Assembly (NCBI GenBank): GCA_016219375.1 | Contig: JACRNC010000022.1 | Span: 1-59,211 of the forward strand | Origin: Burkholderiales bacterium | Lineage (GTDB): Bacteria > Pseudomonadota > Gammaproteobacteria > Burkholderiales > Burkholderiaceae_C | Length of the DNA stretch: 59,211 nucleotides | Direction: 5' to 3' | Shown here: positions 49,505 through 59,074 of the stretch, piece by piece | Position numbering within the stretch: the stretch's first letter is position 1 | Layout: every line of letters starts with the position of its first letter | Translations under genes and position numbers: made by a program | Notes under the pieces: generated by a model | Told to the model about the DNA's origin: nothing | The model's input: only the letters and a program-made list of their open reading frames with translations | The model's database searches: none

Positions 49505-51111
49505 GCAAGTTGCCCGATCCCTTCCGTGAAGGCCTGGCGCGCGGCTGGCGCGTCACCAACGCCGAGCAGGGGCTGCCGGCGCAGATCACCTGCGACGTGG
49601 CCATCGTCGGCTCCGGCGCCGGCGCCGGCGTCACCGCCGAGCTGCTCACGCGCGCCGGGCTGGACGTGGTCATCCTGGAAGAAGGCCCGCTGAAGACCAG
49701 CACCGACTTCAACCAGCGCGAGCAGCAGGCCTATGCCGACCTCTATCAAGAGGGGGCCGCCCGCCGCACGCTGGACAAGGCCATCACCGTGCTGCAGGGC
49801 CGCTGCGTGGGCGGCACCACGGTGATCAACTGGACCAGCTCCTTCCGCACGCCCAAGGACACGCTGGCCTGGTGGGCGCAGCACTATGCGCTGGCCGACT
49901 TCACGCCCGAGGCGATGGCACCGTGGTTCGAGCAGGTGGAGCGCCGGCTCAACATGCTGCCCTGGCAGACCGACCCCAACACCAACAACGAGCTGCTGCG
50001 CAAGGGCGCCACCGCGCTGGGCATCGAGGCCCACGTCATCCCGCGCAACGTCAAGGGCTGCTGGAACCTGGGCTCCTGCGGCATGGGCTGCCCGACCAAT
50101 GCCAAGCAGTCGATGCTGGTGACGACCATCCCCACCGCGCTGGACGGCGGGGCGCGGCTCTTTCACCACACGCGGGTGGAGAAGCTCGACATCCGGGGCG
50201 GCAAGGTCCAGGCCCTGGTCTGCCAGCCGGTGCGCCAGAACGGCGACGCCGTGGGCCCGCAGACCATGCGCGTGGTGGCCAAGCACTATGTGGTCAGCGG
50301 CGGGGCGATCAACTCGCCGGCGCTGCTCAAGCGCTCGGACGCACCCGACCCGCACGGCCTGCTGGGCACGCGCACCTTCCTGCATCCGGTGACGTTCTCC
50401 ATCGCCCGCTTCGCCGAGCCGGTCAACGGCTGGGCCGGCGCGCCGCAGTCCATCTACACCGACCACTTCCTGCACACCCAGCCCATCGACGGCCCGCTGG
50501 GCTACAAGATCGAGGTGCCGCCCATCCACCCTGCGCTGGCTGCCGTGCTGCTGGGCGGCCACGGCGCCGAGCTGGCCGAGCGCATCAAGGCCCTGCCGCA
50601 CACGCACATGACCCTGGCCCTGCTGCGCGACGGCTTCCATCCGGAATCGGTGGGCGGCACCGTGCGCCTGCACCTGGACGGCTCGCCGATGCTGCACTAC
50701 CCGGTCAACGAGGTCGTGCTGGACGGCGCGCGCCGCTCGCTGCTGAGCATGGCCGAGATGCAGTTCGCCGCCGGCGCCAAGAGCGTGCGGCCGCAGCACC
50801 AGCTGGGGCGTGAGTACACCTCGTGGGCCGAGGCCAGGAAGGCGATTGCCGAGCTGCCGATGGCCCCGCAGCTCACCGGCCTGGGCAGCGCCCACGTCAT
50901 GGGCGGCTGCCGCCTGGCCGGCAAGGAGGAGCTGGGCGTGGTGCGCCCGGACGGCGTGCACTGGCAGGTCGAGAACCTGTCGGTCCACGACGGCTCGCTC
51001 TTCCCCACCAGCATCGGCGCCAACCCGCAGCTGTCGGTCTACGGCACCACCAACCGGCTGACCAGCGGGCTGATCAAGCGGCTGGGGGCCAAGGACGTGG
51101 TGCTGGCCTGA
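49501..51111 (+). CDS. GMC-family FAD-dependent oxidoreductase
   Basis: This 536-residue protein has the Rossmann FAD site VAIVGSGAGAGVTAELL and VVILEEG, the GGTTVINWTSSFRTP region, SGGAINSPALL and a C-terminal GSAHVMGGCRL ... HDGSLFPTSIGANPQLSVYG of the GMC_oxred_C type. These enzymes oxidise alcohols, sugars or sterols. The WNLGSCGMGCPTNAKQS segment contains a cysteine pair seen in the cholesterol-oxidase/long-chain-alcohol-oxidase branch. It is probably periplasmic as a complex with the Tat-signal partner. A terminator follows at 51134. Confidence 0.88.
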   Translation: MSKLPDPFREGLARGWRVTNAEQGLPAQITCDVAIVGSGAGAGVTAELLTRAGLDVVILEEGPLKTSTDFNQREQQAYADLYQEGAARRTLDKAITVLQGRCVGGTTVINWTSSFRTPKDTLAWWAQHYALADFTPEAMAPWFEQVERRLNMLPWQTDPNTNNELLRKGATALGIEAHVIPRNVKGCWNLGSCGMGCPTNAKQSMLVTTIPTALDGGARLFHHTRVEKLDIRGGKVQALVCQPVRQNGDAVGPQTMRVVAKHYVVSGGAINSPALLKRSDAPDPHGLLGTRTFLHPVTFSIARFAEPVNGWAGAPQSIYTDHFLHTQPIDGPLGYKIEVPPIHPALAAVLLGGHGAELAERIKALPHTHMTLALLRDGFHPESVGGTVRLHLDGSPMLHYPVNEVVLDGARRSLLSMAEMQFAAGAKSVRPQHQLGREYTSWAEARKAIAELPMAPQLTGLGSAHVMGGCRLAGKEELGVVRPDGVHWQVENLSVHDGSLFPTSIGANPQLSVYGTTNRLTSGLIKRLGAKDVVLA

Positions 51112-51133
51112 ACCGGCCATCCCGTGCTGAAAG

Positions 51134-51152
51134 ACGCCGCCTCGTGCGGCGT
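51134..51152 (+). terminator. Rho-independent terminator
   Basis: ACGCCGC-CTCGT-GCGGCGT is followed by TTTTCTTTT, right after the GMC gene. It may also serve the convergent hydroxylase. Confidence 0.75.
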
Positions 51153-51190
51153 TTTTCTTTTGGAGTCGCCGGGAATCGCCCGGCTGGGCC

Positions 51191-52561
51191 TCAACGCCGG
51201 CCGAACATCATCTGCCGCGCCAGCAGCGACTTGGCCGGGCCCAGGCGCTCCAGCGCGGCCAGGCCCAGGCCGCGCAGGGTGGCCAGTGCGGGCACGGGGA
51301 TGGCGAAGCTGCGGGCCAGGAAGTCCGTGGCGCCGATCAAGGCCCAGCGGTCCGGCGTGCGGCGGCGCTCGGCATCGCGCAGGGCGGCGTCCACGTCGCC
51401 GTGGTGGCGCTGCAGTGCGCGCACCAGCTCCACCGCGTCGCGCAGGCCCAGGTTGAGACCCTGCCCGGCGACCGGGTGCAGCGTCTGCGCGGCGTTGCCG
51501 ATGCGCACGCTGCGGCCCTGCACCAGGCGGCGCTCGGCATTCAGGCCCAGCGGGAAGGCCTTGAGCGGTGAGAGCTTCGTCAGCCGGCCGACGCGGCGAT
51601 GGAAGACCGTGTTCAGGAGCGCCAGGCGCTGTTCGTCGTTCAGGCCGATGACCGGGTCGTCGTCGGCATGGACGCACCACACCAGCGAGGCGCGGTGCGG
51701 CGCATCGGCCGCAGGCGGCAGCGGCAGCAGTGCCGCCGGCCCCTGCGGTGTGAAGCGCTCGTAGGCCACGCCGTGGTGAGACTGCTCCAGCGTCACCGTG
51801 CCCACCCAGGCGGTCTGGCGGTAGTCGCGGCTCACACCCTGCGGCCACTGGCGCTTGGGCTGGTCGGCAAAGACGCCGCCTTCGGCCACCACGGCCAGGT
51901 CGAAGGCCTCGGCGATGTCGGCATCGACCTCGGCCGCATTGCCCACGGTCTTGATGCCGCGCACGGCCGTGCCGAAGCGGCTGCCCAGCCGCGCGGGCTC
52001 GGCCGCCTGCGCGGCGACCCACGCCGCCTGCAGCGGCGCGACGATGGCGCCGTAGCTGGCCACCACGCCCAGGCGGTCCACGCCCTCGTCGCGGGCGCGG
52101 ATGTGCACCTGCGGCTCGCTGGCGACCAGGCCGGCCAGCGATGGCAGCAACGCCGGCTGCTGCTGCGACACGTGCACCTCGCGGATGTCGGCCACGCCGC
52201 ACTGGCGCAGCGCGTCCCACACGCCCAGGCGCTCCAGGATCTGCACGCTGCCCAGCGACAGCGCCAGGGTGCGCGGGTCACCGGAGATGTCGCGCTCCAG
52301 CGGCCGGGCGTCGAAGAGCGTGACCTGCACGTCGGGCAGCTCACGCGCAGCCTGCAGGGCCAGGCTCAGGCCGACCGGGCCGGCGCCGATGACGGCCAGG
52401 CGCAGCGGGCGCGGTGCGCCGTCGTCTGCCTGCGGCACAGCCGGGGCCGTGGGCGAGAGCTCCTGCGGCTCGGATGCCGCTGCGGCTGCGGTGGCCTGGG
52501 CATGAGCATGGGCGGGGGCGGCCGCGGCGCGGCCGTGGGGATCGTGGGGCGATGCGGTCAT
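51191..52561 (-). CDS. UbiH/UbiF/VisC-type FAD monooxygenase
   Basis: This 456-residue flavoprotein is of the ubiquinone-biosynthesis hydroxylase family. It has the FAD motif LAVIGAGPVGLSLAL, the SGDPRTLALSLGSVQIL segment and RIGNAAQTLHPVAGQGLNLGLRDA, the family fingerprint. The first 50 residues are Ala/His-rich and lie outside the fold, so the start may be internal. Which ring position it hydroxylates cannot be told from sequence. pepP, a usual partner of ubiH/visC, is 0.5 kb upstream, separated by a small gene on the other strand. Confidence 0.9.
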   Translation of the reverse strand: MTASPHDPHGRAAAAPAHAHAQATAAAAASEPQELSPTAPAVPQADDGAPRPLRLAVIGAGPVGLSLALQAARELPDVQVTLFDARPLERDISGDPRTLALSLGSVQILERLGVWDALRQCGVADIREVHVSQQQPALLPSLAGLVASEPQVHIRARDEGVDRLGVVASYGAIVAPLQAAWVAAQAAEPARLGSRFGTAVRGIKTVGNAAEVDADIAEAFDLAVVAEGGVFADQPKRQWPQGVSRDYRQTAWVGTVTLEQSHHGVAYERFTPQGPAALLPLPPAADAPHRASLVWCVHADDDPVIGLNDEQRLALLNTVFHRRVGRLTKLSPLKAFPLGLNAERRLVQGRSVRIGNAAQTLHPVAGQGLNLGLRDAVELVRALQRHHGDVDAALRDAERRRTPDRWALIGATDFLARSFAIPVPALATLRGLGLAALERLGPAKSLLARQMMFGRR

Positions 52562-52828
52562 CGGTGCACTCCGGGCCGCCGGGCCGGCAAGCCTGGTGCC
52601 GGCGCGGGCGGGCGCTGTCTATGATGGGCCGCTGCGGACGCCCGGCCACGGAGCCGCTCGGGGCGGCATCCGCGACGGGTGGGCCGCGGCGATGACGGGC
52701 CATTTTGCGCCGCCCCTTGCCGCCCCTTGCCGTCGCCGCGGGCATCACGGCGCGGGCCATCGCCTGGACGCGGCCTTGCGCCGGGTGCTGCCCGGACCGG
52801 TCTCGCACCTCTTCTTGCTGGAGCTCCC

Positions 52829-53056
52829 ATGCGCCCCTGGATTGCAGGCCTGCTGATCATCGTTGCCGGTGCCGCGCTGGTGATGCGCCAGTTCTGGCTG
52901 GCCGGCGCGGCGTTTGTCGCCGGCGTGCTGCTGTGGCCGCGCCGCCGCAAGCGCCGCCCGCCGGTGCCGATGCGCGGCACGACGACCTTCCGCTCCACCA
53001 CCACCGCGTTCCCGGACTCGGTGCAGGAAGGCGGGCCGCCCGAGCGGCGCGGCTGA
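52829..53056 (+). CDS. Small two-helix membrane protein
   Basis: This 75-residue protein starts at the ATG at 52829, with GGAG seven bases before it. Two hydrophobic segments (WIAGLLIIVAGAALVM and WLAGAAFVAGVLLW) are followed by a basic stretch (PRRRKRRPPVP) and a polar Thr/Ser tail. No family is recognised. Its strand is opposite to both neighbours, and a clear ribosome site plus a plausible topology support it being real. Confidence 0.6.
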   Translation: MRPWIAGLLIIVAGAALVMRQFWLAGAAFVAGVLLWPRRRKRRPPVPMRGTTTFRSTTTAFPDSVQEGGPPERRG

Positions 53057-53091
53057 CGGGTCGGGCGGAAGAAGCGGCCTGAAGGAGCGGC

Positions 53092-54498
53092 TCAGCCGCG
53101 CATCAACGCCTCGATCTCCTCGGCCGCCACCGGCACGTCGCGGGTCAGCAGCTCGCAGCCGTCCGGCGTCACCAGCGCATCGTCCTCGATGCGGATGCCG
53201 ATGTGGTGGAAGGCCTCGGGCACGTCATCGGCCGGCCGCACATACAGGCCCGGCTCGATGGTCAGCACCATGCCGGGCACCAGCCTGCGCGACGGGTGCT
53301 TCACCACGCGCCCGCCCATGCCGTCGGGCTGCTCCAGCGGCGGCTCGTCGCGCTGCAGCACATCGCCCACGTCATGCACGTCCAGGCCCAGCCAGTGGCC
53401 GGTGCCGTGCATGTAGAAGCGGCGGTAGGCGGCGCGCTCGATGGCGTCGTCCACGCTGCCCACGGCATCGGCCCGCAGCAGTTTGAGATCCAGCAGGCCT
53501 TGGGTCAACAACCGCACCGCCGCCCAGTGGGCGTCCAGCCTGCGCGCGCCCGGGCGGGTCGCCTCGATCGCCGCCTGCTGCGCGGCCAGCACCAGGTCAT
53601 ACAGAGCCCGCTGCGGGCCGCTGAAGCGGCCGTTGACGGGAAAGGTGCGCGTGATGTCGCTGGCATAACCCTGCCATTCGCAGCCGGCGTCGATCAGGCA
53701 GAGCTCGCCGTCGCGCAGCTCGGTTGCGCCCGCGGCGTAGTGCAGCACGCAGGCATGGGCCCCGGCGGCAACGATGCTGGGATAGGCCGGTCCGGCGGCA
53801 CCCGCGCTGCGAAAGGCATGCAGCAGCTCGGCCTCCAGCTCGTACTCGCGCCGCCCGGGCTGGCAGGCCTGCATGGCGCGCACATGGGCCGCGGCGGCGA
53901 TGCGGCCGGCGTGGCGCATCAGCGCCTGCTCATGTGCGTCCTTGACCAGCCGCATCTCGTCCAGCAGCGGGCGCGCATCGCGCAGCGCCGCGGGTGGGCG
54001 CACGCCGCTGCGCTCACGCGCACGCACGGCGCCCAGCGCGCGGTGCACGGCCTGGCCGGCCTGGTGCGACACATCGTCATCGCCGAACGGCAGCCACACC
54101 TGCGGCGCATCGGCCAGTCGCTGGGCGAGCGCGGCGTCGAGTTCGGCCACCTCATGCGCCTCGTCCACGCCCAGCGCCCGGGGCGCCGCATCCGGGCCCA
54201 GGCGCAAGCCGTCCCAGATCTCGCGCTCGGCATCGCGCGGCCGGCACAGCAGCGTGCTGCGGCCGGCGTCATCCAGGATCAGCCAGGCCTCGGGCTCGTC
54301 GAAGCCGGTCAGGTAGAGGAAGCTGCTGTCGGCCCGGTACGGGTGCAGGGTGTCGCTGTTGCGCACGCGCTCGGGCGCGGTGGGCCAGACGAGCACGCCG
54401 CCGCCGGCCTCGCGCAGCAGCGCGGCCAGCCGGGCGCGGCGGCCTTGGTGGATCGGGCAGAAGCTCATCGGATCAGCGTCATGTACGGGCGCGTTCAT
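53092..54498 (-). CDS. pepP: Xaa-Pro aminopeptidase
   Basis: This M24B metallopeptidase removes N-terminal residues before proline. The 468-residue protein has an N-terminal creatinase-like domain (SSFLYLTGFDEPEAWLIL). The pita-bread domain has all metal ligands: two Asp in LIDAGCEWQGYASDITRTFP, His in HGTGHWLGLDVHD, Glu in TIEPGLYV and Glu in GIRIEDD. It is slightly longer than the E. coli enzyme. Its stop lies 35 bases from the small membrane-protein gene, convergent to it. Confidence 0.95.
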   Translation of the reverse strand: MNAPVHDADPMSFCPIHQGRRARLAALLREAGGGVLVWPTAPERVRNSDTLHPYRADSSFLYLTGFDEPEAWLILDDAGRSTLLCRPRDAEREIWDGLRLGPDAAPRALGVDEAHEVAELDAALAQRLADAPQVWLPFGDDDVSHQAGQAVHRALGAVRARERSGVRPPAALRDARPLLDEMRLVKDAHEQALMRHAGRIAAAAHVRAMQACQPGRREYELEAELLHAFRSAGAAGPAYPSIVAAGAHACVLHYAAGATELRDGELCLIDAGCEWQGYASDITRTFPVNGRFSGPQRALYDLVLAAQQAAIEATRPGARRLDAHWAAVRLLTQGLLDLKLLRADAVGSVDDAIERAAYRRFYMHGTGHWLGLDVHDVGDVLQRDEPPLEQPDGMGGRVVKHPSRRLVPGMVLTIEPGLYVRPADDVPEAFHHIGIRIEDDALVTPDGCELLTRDVPVAAEEIEALMRG

Positions 54499-54580
54499 GG
54501 GTTTGCAGCTCGGCGTTAACCTGCGGGCAGTCTAGGCGCCATGCCGCATCACCCGTTGCCTGCACGACAAGGAGCCCTCC

Positions 54581-55552
54581 ATGCAATACCGACGCCTGGG
54601 CCGCAGCGGCCTGAAGGTCAGCGAGCTGTCCCTCGGCTCATGGGTCACGTACCACAACCAGGTGGACACCTCTGCTGCGCGCGAGATGCTGGCCGCCGCG
54701 CGCGACGCCGGCATCAACTTCTTCGACAACGCCGAGGTCTATGCCAACGGCCACAGCGAGACCATCATGGGCGAGGCGTTCAAGGCCCTCAAATGGCCGC
54801 GCCTGGACTACGTCGTCTCCACCAAGTTCTTCTGGGGCATCAGCGACGGCCCCAACCACCGCAACACGCTCAACCGCAAGTACCTGATGCAGGCCATCGA
54901 CGGCTCGCTCAAGCGCCTGCAGCTGGACTTCGTGGACCTGGTGTTCTGCCACCGGCCCGACCCCGAGACGCCGATCGAAGAGACGGTATGGGCCATGCAC
55001 GACATGATCCAGCAGGGCAAGGCGCTCTACTGGGGCACGAGCGAGTGGAGTGCTGCCGCCATCCGCGAGGCCTGGGACATCGCCCACCGCCACCACCTGC
55101 ACAAGCCGGTGATGGAGCAGCCGCAATACCACCTGCTGCACCGCAGCCGCGTGGAGCAGGAGTACGCCCCGCTCTATGCGGAAATCGGCCTGGGCCTGAC
55201 CACCTGGAGCCCGCTGGCCTCGGGCCTGCTGACCGGCAAGTACCGCAACGGCATCCCGCCCGGCAGCCGCGGCTCGCTGGAGAACCTGAGCTGGCTGCGC
55301 GAAGGCCTGACCGACCCGCAGCGCAACGCCGCGGCCGGCGAGCTGGAGGCCATCGCACAGGAGCTGGGCTGCACGCTGGCGCAGCTGGCCATCGCCTGGG
55401 TCAACCGCAATCCGCATGTGTCCACGGTGATCCTCGGTGCCAGCAAGCTCAGCCAGCTGCAGGACAACCTCGGCGCGCTGGCGGTGACACCCAAGCTCAC
55501 GCCGGAGGTGCTGGCGCGGATGGATGCGATCACGTTGATGCTCGCGGATTGA
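54581..55552 (+). CDS. Aldo/keto reductase (KCAB / YghZ-like)
   Basis: This 323-residue NADPH-dependent barrel enzyme has [17 protein letters not shown] with catalytic Asp and Tyr, the STKFFWG Lys strand, a [11 protein letters not shown] segment with catalytic His, and QPQYHLLHR. The pattern matches the voltage-gated potassium channel beta-subunit group, which includes methylglyoxal-reducing YghZ. AAGGAGCC precedes the ATG. It has its own promoter region and no operon partners. Confidence 0.93.
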   Translation: MQYRRLGRSGLKVSELSLGSWVTYHNQVDTSAAREMLAAARDAGINFFDNAEVYANGHSETIMGEAFKALKWPRLDYVVSTKFFWGISDGPNHRNTLNRKYLMQAIDGSLKRLQLDFVDLVFCHRPDPETPIEETVWAMHDMIQQGKALYWGTSEWSAAAIREAWDIAHRHHLHKPVMEQPQYHLLHRSRVEQEYAPLYAEIGLGLTTWSPLASGLLTGKYRNGIPPGSRGSLENLSWLREGLTDPQRNAAAGELEAIAQELGCTLAQLAIAWVNRNPHVSTVILGASKLSQLQDNLGALAVTPKLTPEVLARMDAITLMLAD

Positions 55553-55787
55553 GGCCGCTTGCACCGCGCACACCCGAGTAGCCAAGGTCCGGAGCGGTTG
55601 ATCACCAGTCGTTATCAGCGACGACTCTGCCGCAGCTCTGCATCGCGCCCGACGCGAGCCCCCGTCCTTTCACAAAGCCGTGGGCGGGCAGCCGCTGGGG
55701 CGCCTTGGCGACGCCGCCACGCGCAGGCGGCAGGCTGGGGCGCGCAGCGCCTTCGTGGAACTGACTCGTGGCGGATGTCTGAACACA

Positions 55788-55806
55788 GCGAGCGCGCAGC
55801 GCTCGC
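55788..55806. repeat. Palindrome GCGAGCGC-GCA-GCGCTCGC
   Basis: A perfect eight-base stem with a GCA loop. A second palindrome with the same loop follows 45 bases later. REP-like in appearance. Confidence 0.5.
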
Positions 55807-55851
55807 GTAGTGGGTTCTGCCACGCCAGCCTGCTGCCGAGCATGGCAGGGA

Positions 55852-55868
55852 CCCTCGCGCAGCGAGGG
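55852..55868. repeat. Palindrome CCCTCGC-GCA-GCGAGGG
   Basis: A perfect seven-base stem with the same GCA loop as the palindrome at 55788. The two may be parts of one interspersed repeat. Confidence 0.5.
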
Positions 55869-55921
55869 CGTCGGCATCGAAGCCTCAGCGGCTGCCCGCC
55901 CGCGGCTTTGCCGCGCCGACC

Positions 55922-55998
55922 GTCACCCGTCACCCGTCACCCGTCACCCGTCACCCGTCACCCGCCACCCGCCACCCGTCACCCGTCACCCGCCACCC
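55922..55998. repeat. Heptanucleotide tandem array (GTCACCC)
   Basis: Eleven uninterrupted seven-base units: six GTCACCC, two GCCACCC, two GTCACCC and one GCCACCC. It lies about 90 bases beyond the stop of murU. Confidence 0.85.
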
Positions 55999-56087
55999 AA
56001 GACCCACAATCGACGCAGTCGAGCACCCAAGTACCGACAGGCCGCGGTCAGCAGTCAGCCAGGCCGACAAGCGGTCCACAAGCCGCA

Positions 56088-56816
56088 TCACCCGCCGTTC
56101 AACACTCCCAGCTGCTGCGGCGTGCCCACGTTCTCCCAGTCCCCGTGCCACACCTCGCCGCTCACGCGTCCGGCGGCGATCGCCCGGTCCATGAAGGGCC
56201 GCAGGGGCATGCGTTGGCCTGCAGCCAGGCCCTCGACCAGCGCAGAGCGCACCAGCCCGATGTTGGCGTAGGTCCAGCGCTGCGGCGCGTCGGCCACCAC
56301 CCGGCCGTCGTCGGTCAGGCCGAAGTCGCCGCGCGGGTGGAAGGGCGGATTGGGCACGAAGACGAAGTGGGCCAGGTCGCCGCCGGCCACGAAGCGCCGC
56401 GCCTGCTCGGCGTCGAAGCGCCAGTCGGGCATGAAGATGTCGCCCGACACCAGCCAGCAGGCGTCCGCGCCGCTGTCCTGCAGCAGCGGCAAGGCCGTGG
56501 CCAGCCCACCCGCCGTCTCCAGCGCGCCGCCGTGGTCGCGGCCTTCCATCGAGTAGCGGATGCGCAGCCCCCAGCGGCTGCCGTCGCCCAGCGCGGCGGG
56601 GAACTGCTCCTCCAGCCAGGCGGTGTTGATGACCACGTCGCGCACGCCATCGCGGGCCAGCGCCTCCAGGTGCCATTCGATCAGCGGCTTGCCGCGCACC
56701 TTCAGCAGCGGCTTCGGCGCGTGGTCGGTCAGCGGGCGCATGCGCTCGCCGCGGCCGGCGGCCAGGATGAGAGCGGGCAGGTTGGATGCGCGTGAAGGCA
56801 ATGAAGGCGATTGCAT
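56088..56816 (-). CDS. murU: N-acetylmuramate-1-phosphate uridylyltransferase
   Basis: This 242-residue nucleotidyltransferase has [23 protein letters not shown] (split), [22 protein letters not shown], the metal-binding SGDIFMPDW and the C-terminal [11 protein letters not shown]. These fit MurU, which makes UDP-MurNAc from MurNAc-1-phosphate supplied by AmgK. A glucose-1-phosphate thymidylyltransferase-like role is less likely given the short length. The ATG at 56816 was chosen over a TTG three codons earlier. It is divergent from transketolase and separated from amgK by 33 kb. Confidence 0.88.
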   Translation of the reverse strand: MQSPSLPSRASNLPALILAAGRGERMRPLTDHAPKPLLKVRGKPLIEWHLEALARDGVRDVVINTAWLEEQFPAALGDGSRWGLRIRYSMEGRDHGGALETAGGLATALPLLQDSGADACWLVSGDIFMPDWRFDAEQARRFVAGGDLAHFVFVPNPPFHPRGDFGLTDDGRVVADAPQRWTYANIGLVRSALVEGLAAGQRMPLRPFMDRAIAAGRVSGEVWHGDWENVGTPQQLGVLNGG

Positions 56817-56954
56817 GGGTGGCAAGTGTGCCGCGGCCTTCCGTCACGCCGCCGCGCCGGGGCGCCCTACCCCGCCCGGCCTAAAATCGCGGGCTTTCCC
56901 TTCCACCCGTGCCGGGCGCGCAGGCCGCAGCGCGGCACCCCACACGAGGCCCCG

Positions 56955-58994
56955 ATGGTCCAGGACACCACCGCAATGGCCAACGCGATCCGCGCGTTGG
57001 CGATGGACGCCGTGCAAGCGGCCAACTCCGGCCACCCCGGCGCCCCGATGGGCATGGCCGACATCGCCGTCGCCCTGTGGGGCCGGCACCTCAAGCACAA
57101 CCCGGCCGACCCGGCCTGGCCTGACCGCGACCGCTTCGTGCTGTCCAACGGCCACGGCTCGATGCTGATCTACGCCCTGCTGCACCTGACCGGCTACGAC
57201 CTGCCGATCGAGCAGCTCAAGGCCTTCCGCCAGCTGCACAGCATGACGCCGGGCCACCCCGAGGTCGGCTACACGCCGGGTGTCGAGACCACCACCGGCC
57301 CGCTGGGCCAGGGCATCACCAATGCCGTGGGCATGGCGCTGGCCGAGAAGCTGCTGGCGGCCGAGTTCAACCGCCCCGGCCACGAGATCGTCGACCACCA
57401 CACTTATGTCTTCCTGGGCGATGGCTGCCTGATGGAAGGCATCAGCCACGAGGCCTGCGCCCTGGCCGGCGCCTGGAAGCTCAACAAGCTGATCGCGCTC
57501 TACGACGACAACGGCATCTCCATCGACGGCCCGGTCACGCCCTGGTTCATCGACGACACGCCCAAGCGCTTCGAGGCCTATGGCTGGCAGGTCATCGGCC
57601 CCATCGACGGCCATGACGTGGACGCCGTGGACGCGGCCATCGCCAAGGCCCGCCGCAGCACCGAGACGCCCACGCTGATCGTGTGCAAGACGCACATCGG
57701 CAAGGGCTCGCCCAACCGCGCCAACACGGCCAAGGCCCACGGCGAGCCGCTGGGGGCCGACGAGATCGCGCTGACCCGCGCCGCGCTGAACTGGCCGCAC
57801 GAGCCCTTCCATGTGCCCGAGCCGGTCTACGCCGCCTGGGACGCCACCATCAAGGGCGAAGAGGCGCAGGCCGCCTGGGAGGCCAAGCTGGTCGCCTACC
57901 GCGCCGCCCACCCGGAGCAGGCCGCCGAGTTCGAGCGCCGCATGAAGGGCGAGCTGCCCGAGAACTTCGCCGAAGTCGCCGTCGAGGCCGTGGCCTCCGC
58001 CCACGAGAAGGCCGAGACCATCGCCACGCGCAAGGCCAGCCAGGTGGCGCTGGAGTTCTTCACCGCTGCGCTGCCCGAGATGCTGGGCGGCTCGGCCGAC
58101 CTGACCGGCTCCAACCTGACCAACACCAAGAGCACGCCGGCGCTGCGCTTCGATGACCACGGCACGCCGGTGGTGGGCGACACCGCCCAGCCCGGCCGCC
58201 ACATCAACTACGGCGTGCGCGAGTTCGGCATGGCGGCCATCATGAACGGCATCGCCCTGCACGGCGGCTACATCCCCTATGGCGGCACCTTCCTGACCTT
58301 CAGCGACTACAGCCGCAACGCCATCCGCATGGCCGCGCTGATGAAGCAGCGCGTGATCCATGTCTTCACGCATGACTCCATCGGCCTGGGCGAAGACGGC
58401 CCCACGCACCAGAGCGTGGAGCATGCCGCCAGCCTGCGCCTGATCCCGGGCCTGGATGTCTGGCGCCCGGCCGACACCACCGAGACGGCTGTCGCCTGGA
58501 CGATGGCCCTGGCCAACCGCAACCGCCCCAGCGCGCTGCTGCTGTCGCGCCAGAACTTGCCCTACTGCCCGCGCACGGGTGCCGATGAGATCACCCGCGG
58601 CGCCTATGTGCTGGCCGAGCCGGCCGAGGTGGGCCTGAACAAGAAGCCGCAGGCGGTGATCATCGCCACCGGCTCCGAGGTGCAGCTGGCCCTGCATGCG
58701 CAGCAGCGCCTGGCGGCCGAGCGCATCGCCGTGCGCGTGGTCTCCATGCCCAGCACCACGGTCTTCGACCGCCAGGGCGAGGCCTGGAAGCGCGAGGTGC
58801 TGCCCGAGGGCCTGCCCCGCATCGCCGTGGAGGCCGGCGTGACCGACGGCTGGTGGAAGTACGGCTGCGCGGCCGTCATCGGCATCGACCGCTACGGCGA
58901 ATCGGCCCCGGGCAACGTGCTGTTCAAGCACTTCGGCTTCACCGTCGAGAACGTGGTCGACACCGTCAAGGTGGCCCTGGGCCGCACGCGCTGA
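56955..58994 (+). CDS. tkt: Transketolase
   Basis: This 679-residue TPP enzyme of the pentose-phosphate and Calvin pathways has [51 protein letters not shown], the TPP/metal motif [13 protein letters not shown] ... [20 protein letters not shown] and the SGSEV-like [10 protein letters not shown]. The ATG at 56955 gives the normal N-terminus ([18 protein letters not shown]); the frame is open 48 codons above it without homology. A terminator follows. No other Calvin-cycle or pentose-phosphate gene is in the window. Confidence 0.96.
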   Translation: MVQDTTAMANAIRALAMDAVQAANSGHPGAPMGMADIAVALWGRHLKHNPADPAWPDRDRFVLSNGHGSMLIYALLHLTGYDLPIEQLKAFRQLHSMTPGHPEVGYTPGVETTTGPLGQGITNAVGMALAEKLLAAEFNRPGHEIVDHHTYVFLGDGCLMEGISHEACALAGAWKLNKLIALYDDNGISIDGPVTPWFIDDTPKRFEAYGWQVIGPIDGHDVDAVDAAIAKARRSTETPTLIVCKTHIGKGSPNRANTAKAHGEPLGADEIALTRAALNWPHEPFHVPEPVYAAWDATIKGEEAQAAWEAKLVAYRAAHPEQAAEFERRMKGELPENFAEVAVEAVASAHEKAETIATRKASQVALEFFTAALPEMLGGSADLTGSNLTNTKSTPALRFDDHGTPVVGDTAQPGRHINYGVREFGMAAIMNGIALHGGYIPYGGTFLTFSDYSRNAIRMAALMKQRVIHVFTHDSIGLGEDGPTHQSVEHAASLRLIPGLDVWRPADTTETAVAWTMALANRNRPSALLLSRQNLPYCPRTGADEITRGAYVLAEPAEVGLNKKPQAVIIATGSEVQLALHAQQRLAAERIAVRVVSMPSTTVFDRQGEAWKREVLPEGLPRIAVEAGVTDGWWKYGCAAVIGIDRYGESAPGNVLFKHFGFTVENVVDTVKVALGRTR

Positions 58995-59001
58995 GTCATG
59001 A

Positions 59002-59029
59002 AACGGGGTGCCGACCGCACCCCGTTTTT
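59002..59029 (+). terminator. Rho-independent terminator of tkt
   Basis: AACGGGGTGC-CGACC-GCACCCCGTT is followed by TTTC, eight bases after the transketolase stop. Confidence 0.85.
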
Positions 59030-59074
59030 CATCCTCTCTACCGATTCACACCGGAACTGAAACCTGAGACCTAA

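Larger units (their letters stand above)
55553..56087. other. Gene-free interval with palindromes and a heptamer array
   Basis: This 535-base gap lies between the aldo/keto reductase and murU. The open frames across it have no family resemblance and appear to be GC-driven. It contains two GCA-looped palindromes (55788-55806 and 55852-55868) and the GTCACCC array (55922-55998). No gene or RNA was recognised. Confidence 0.5.

Noticed and set aside
55922..55998. CRISPR-like array
   Set aside because: Units are seven bases with no spacers; it is a simple tandem repeat.
55680..56795. A 371-codon frame running through the heptamer array and antisense to murU
   Set aside because: Composed of repeat translation and murU antisense; no homology expected.
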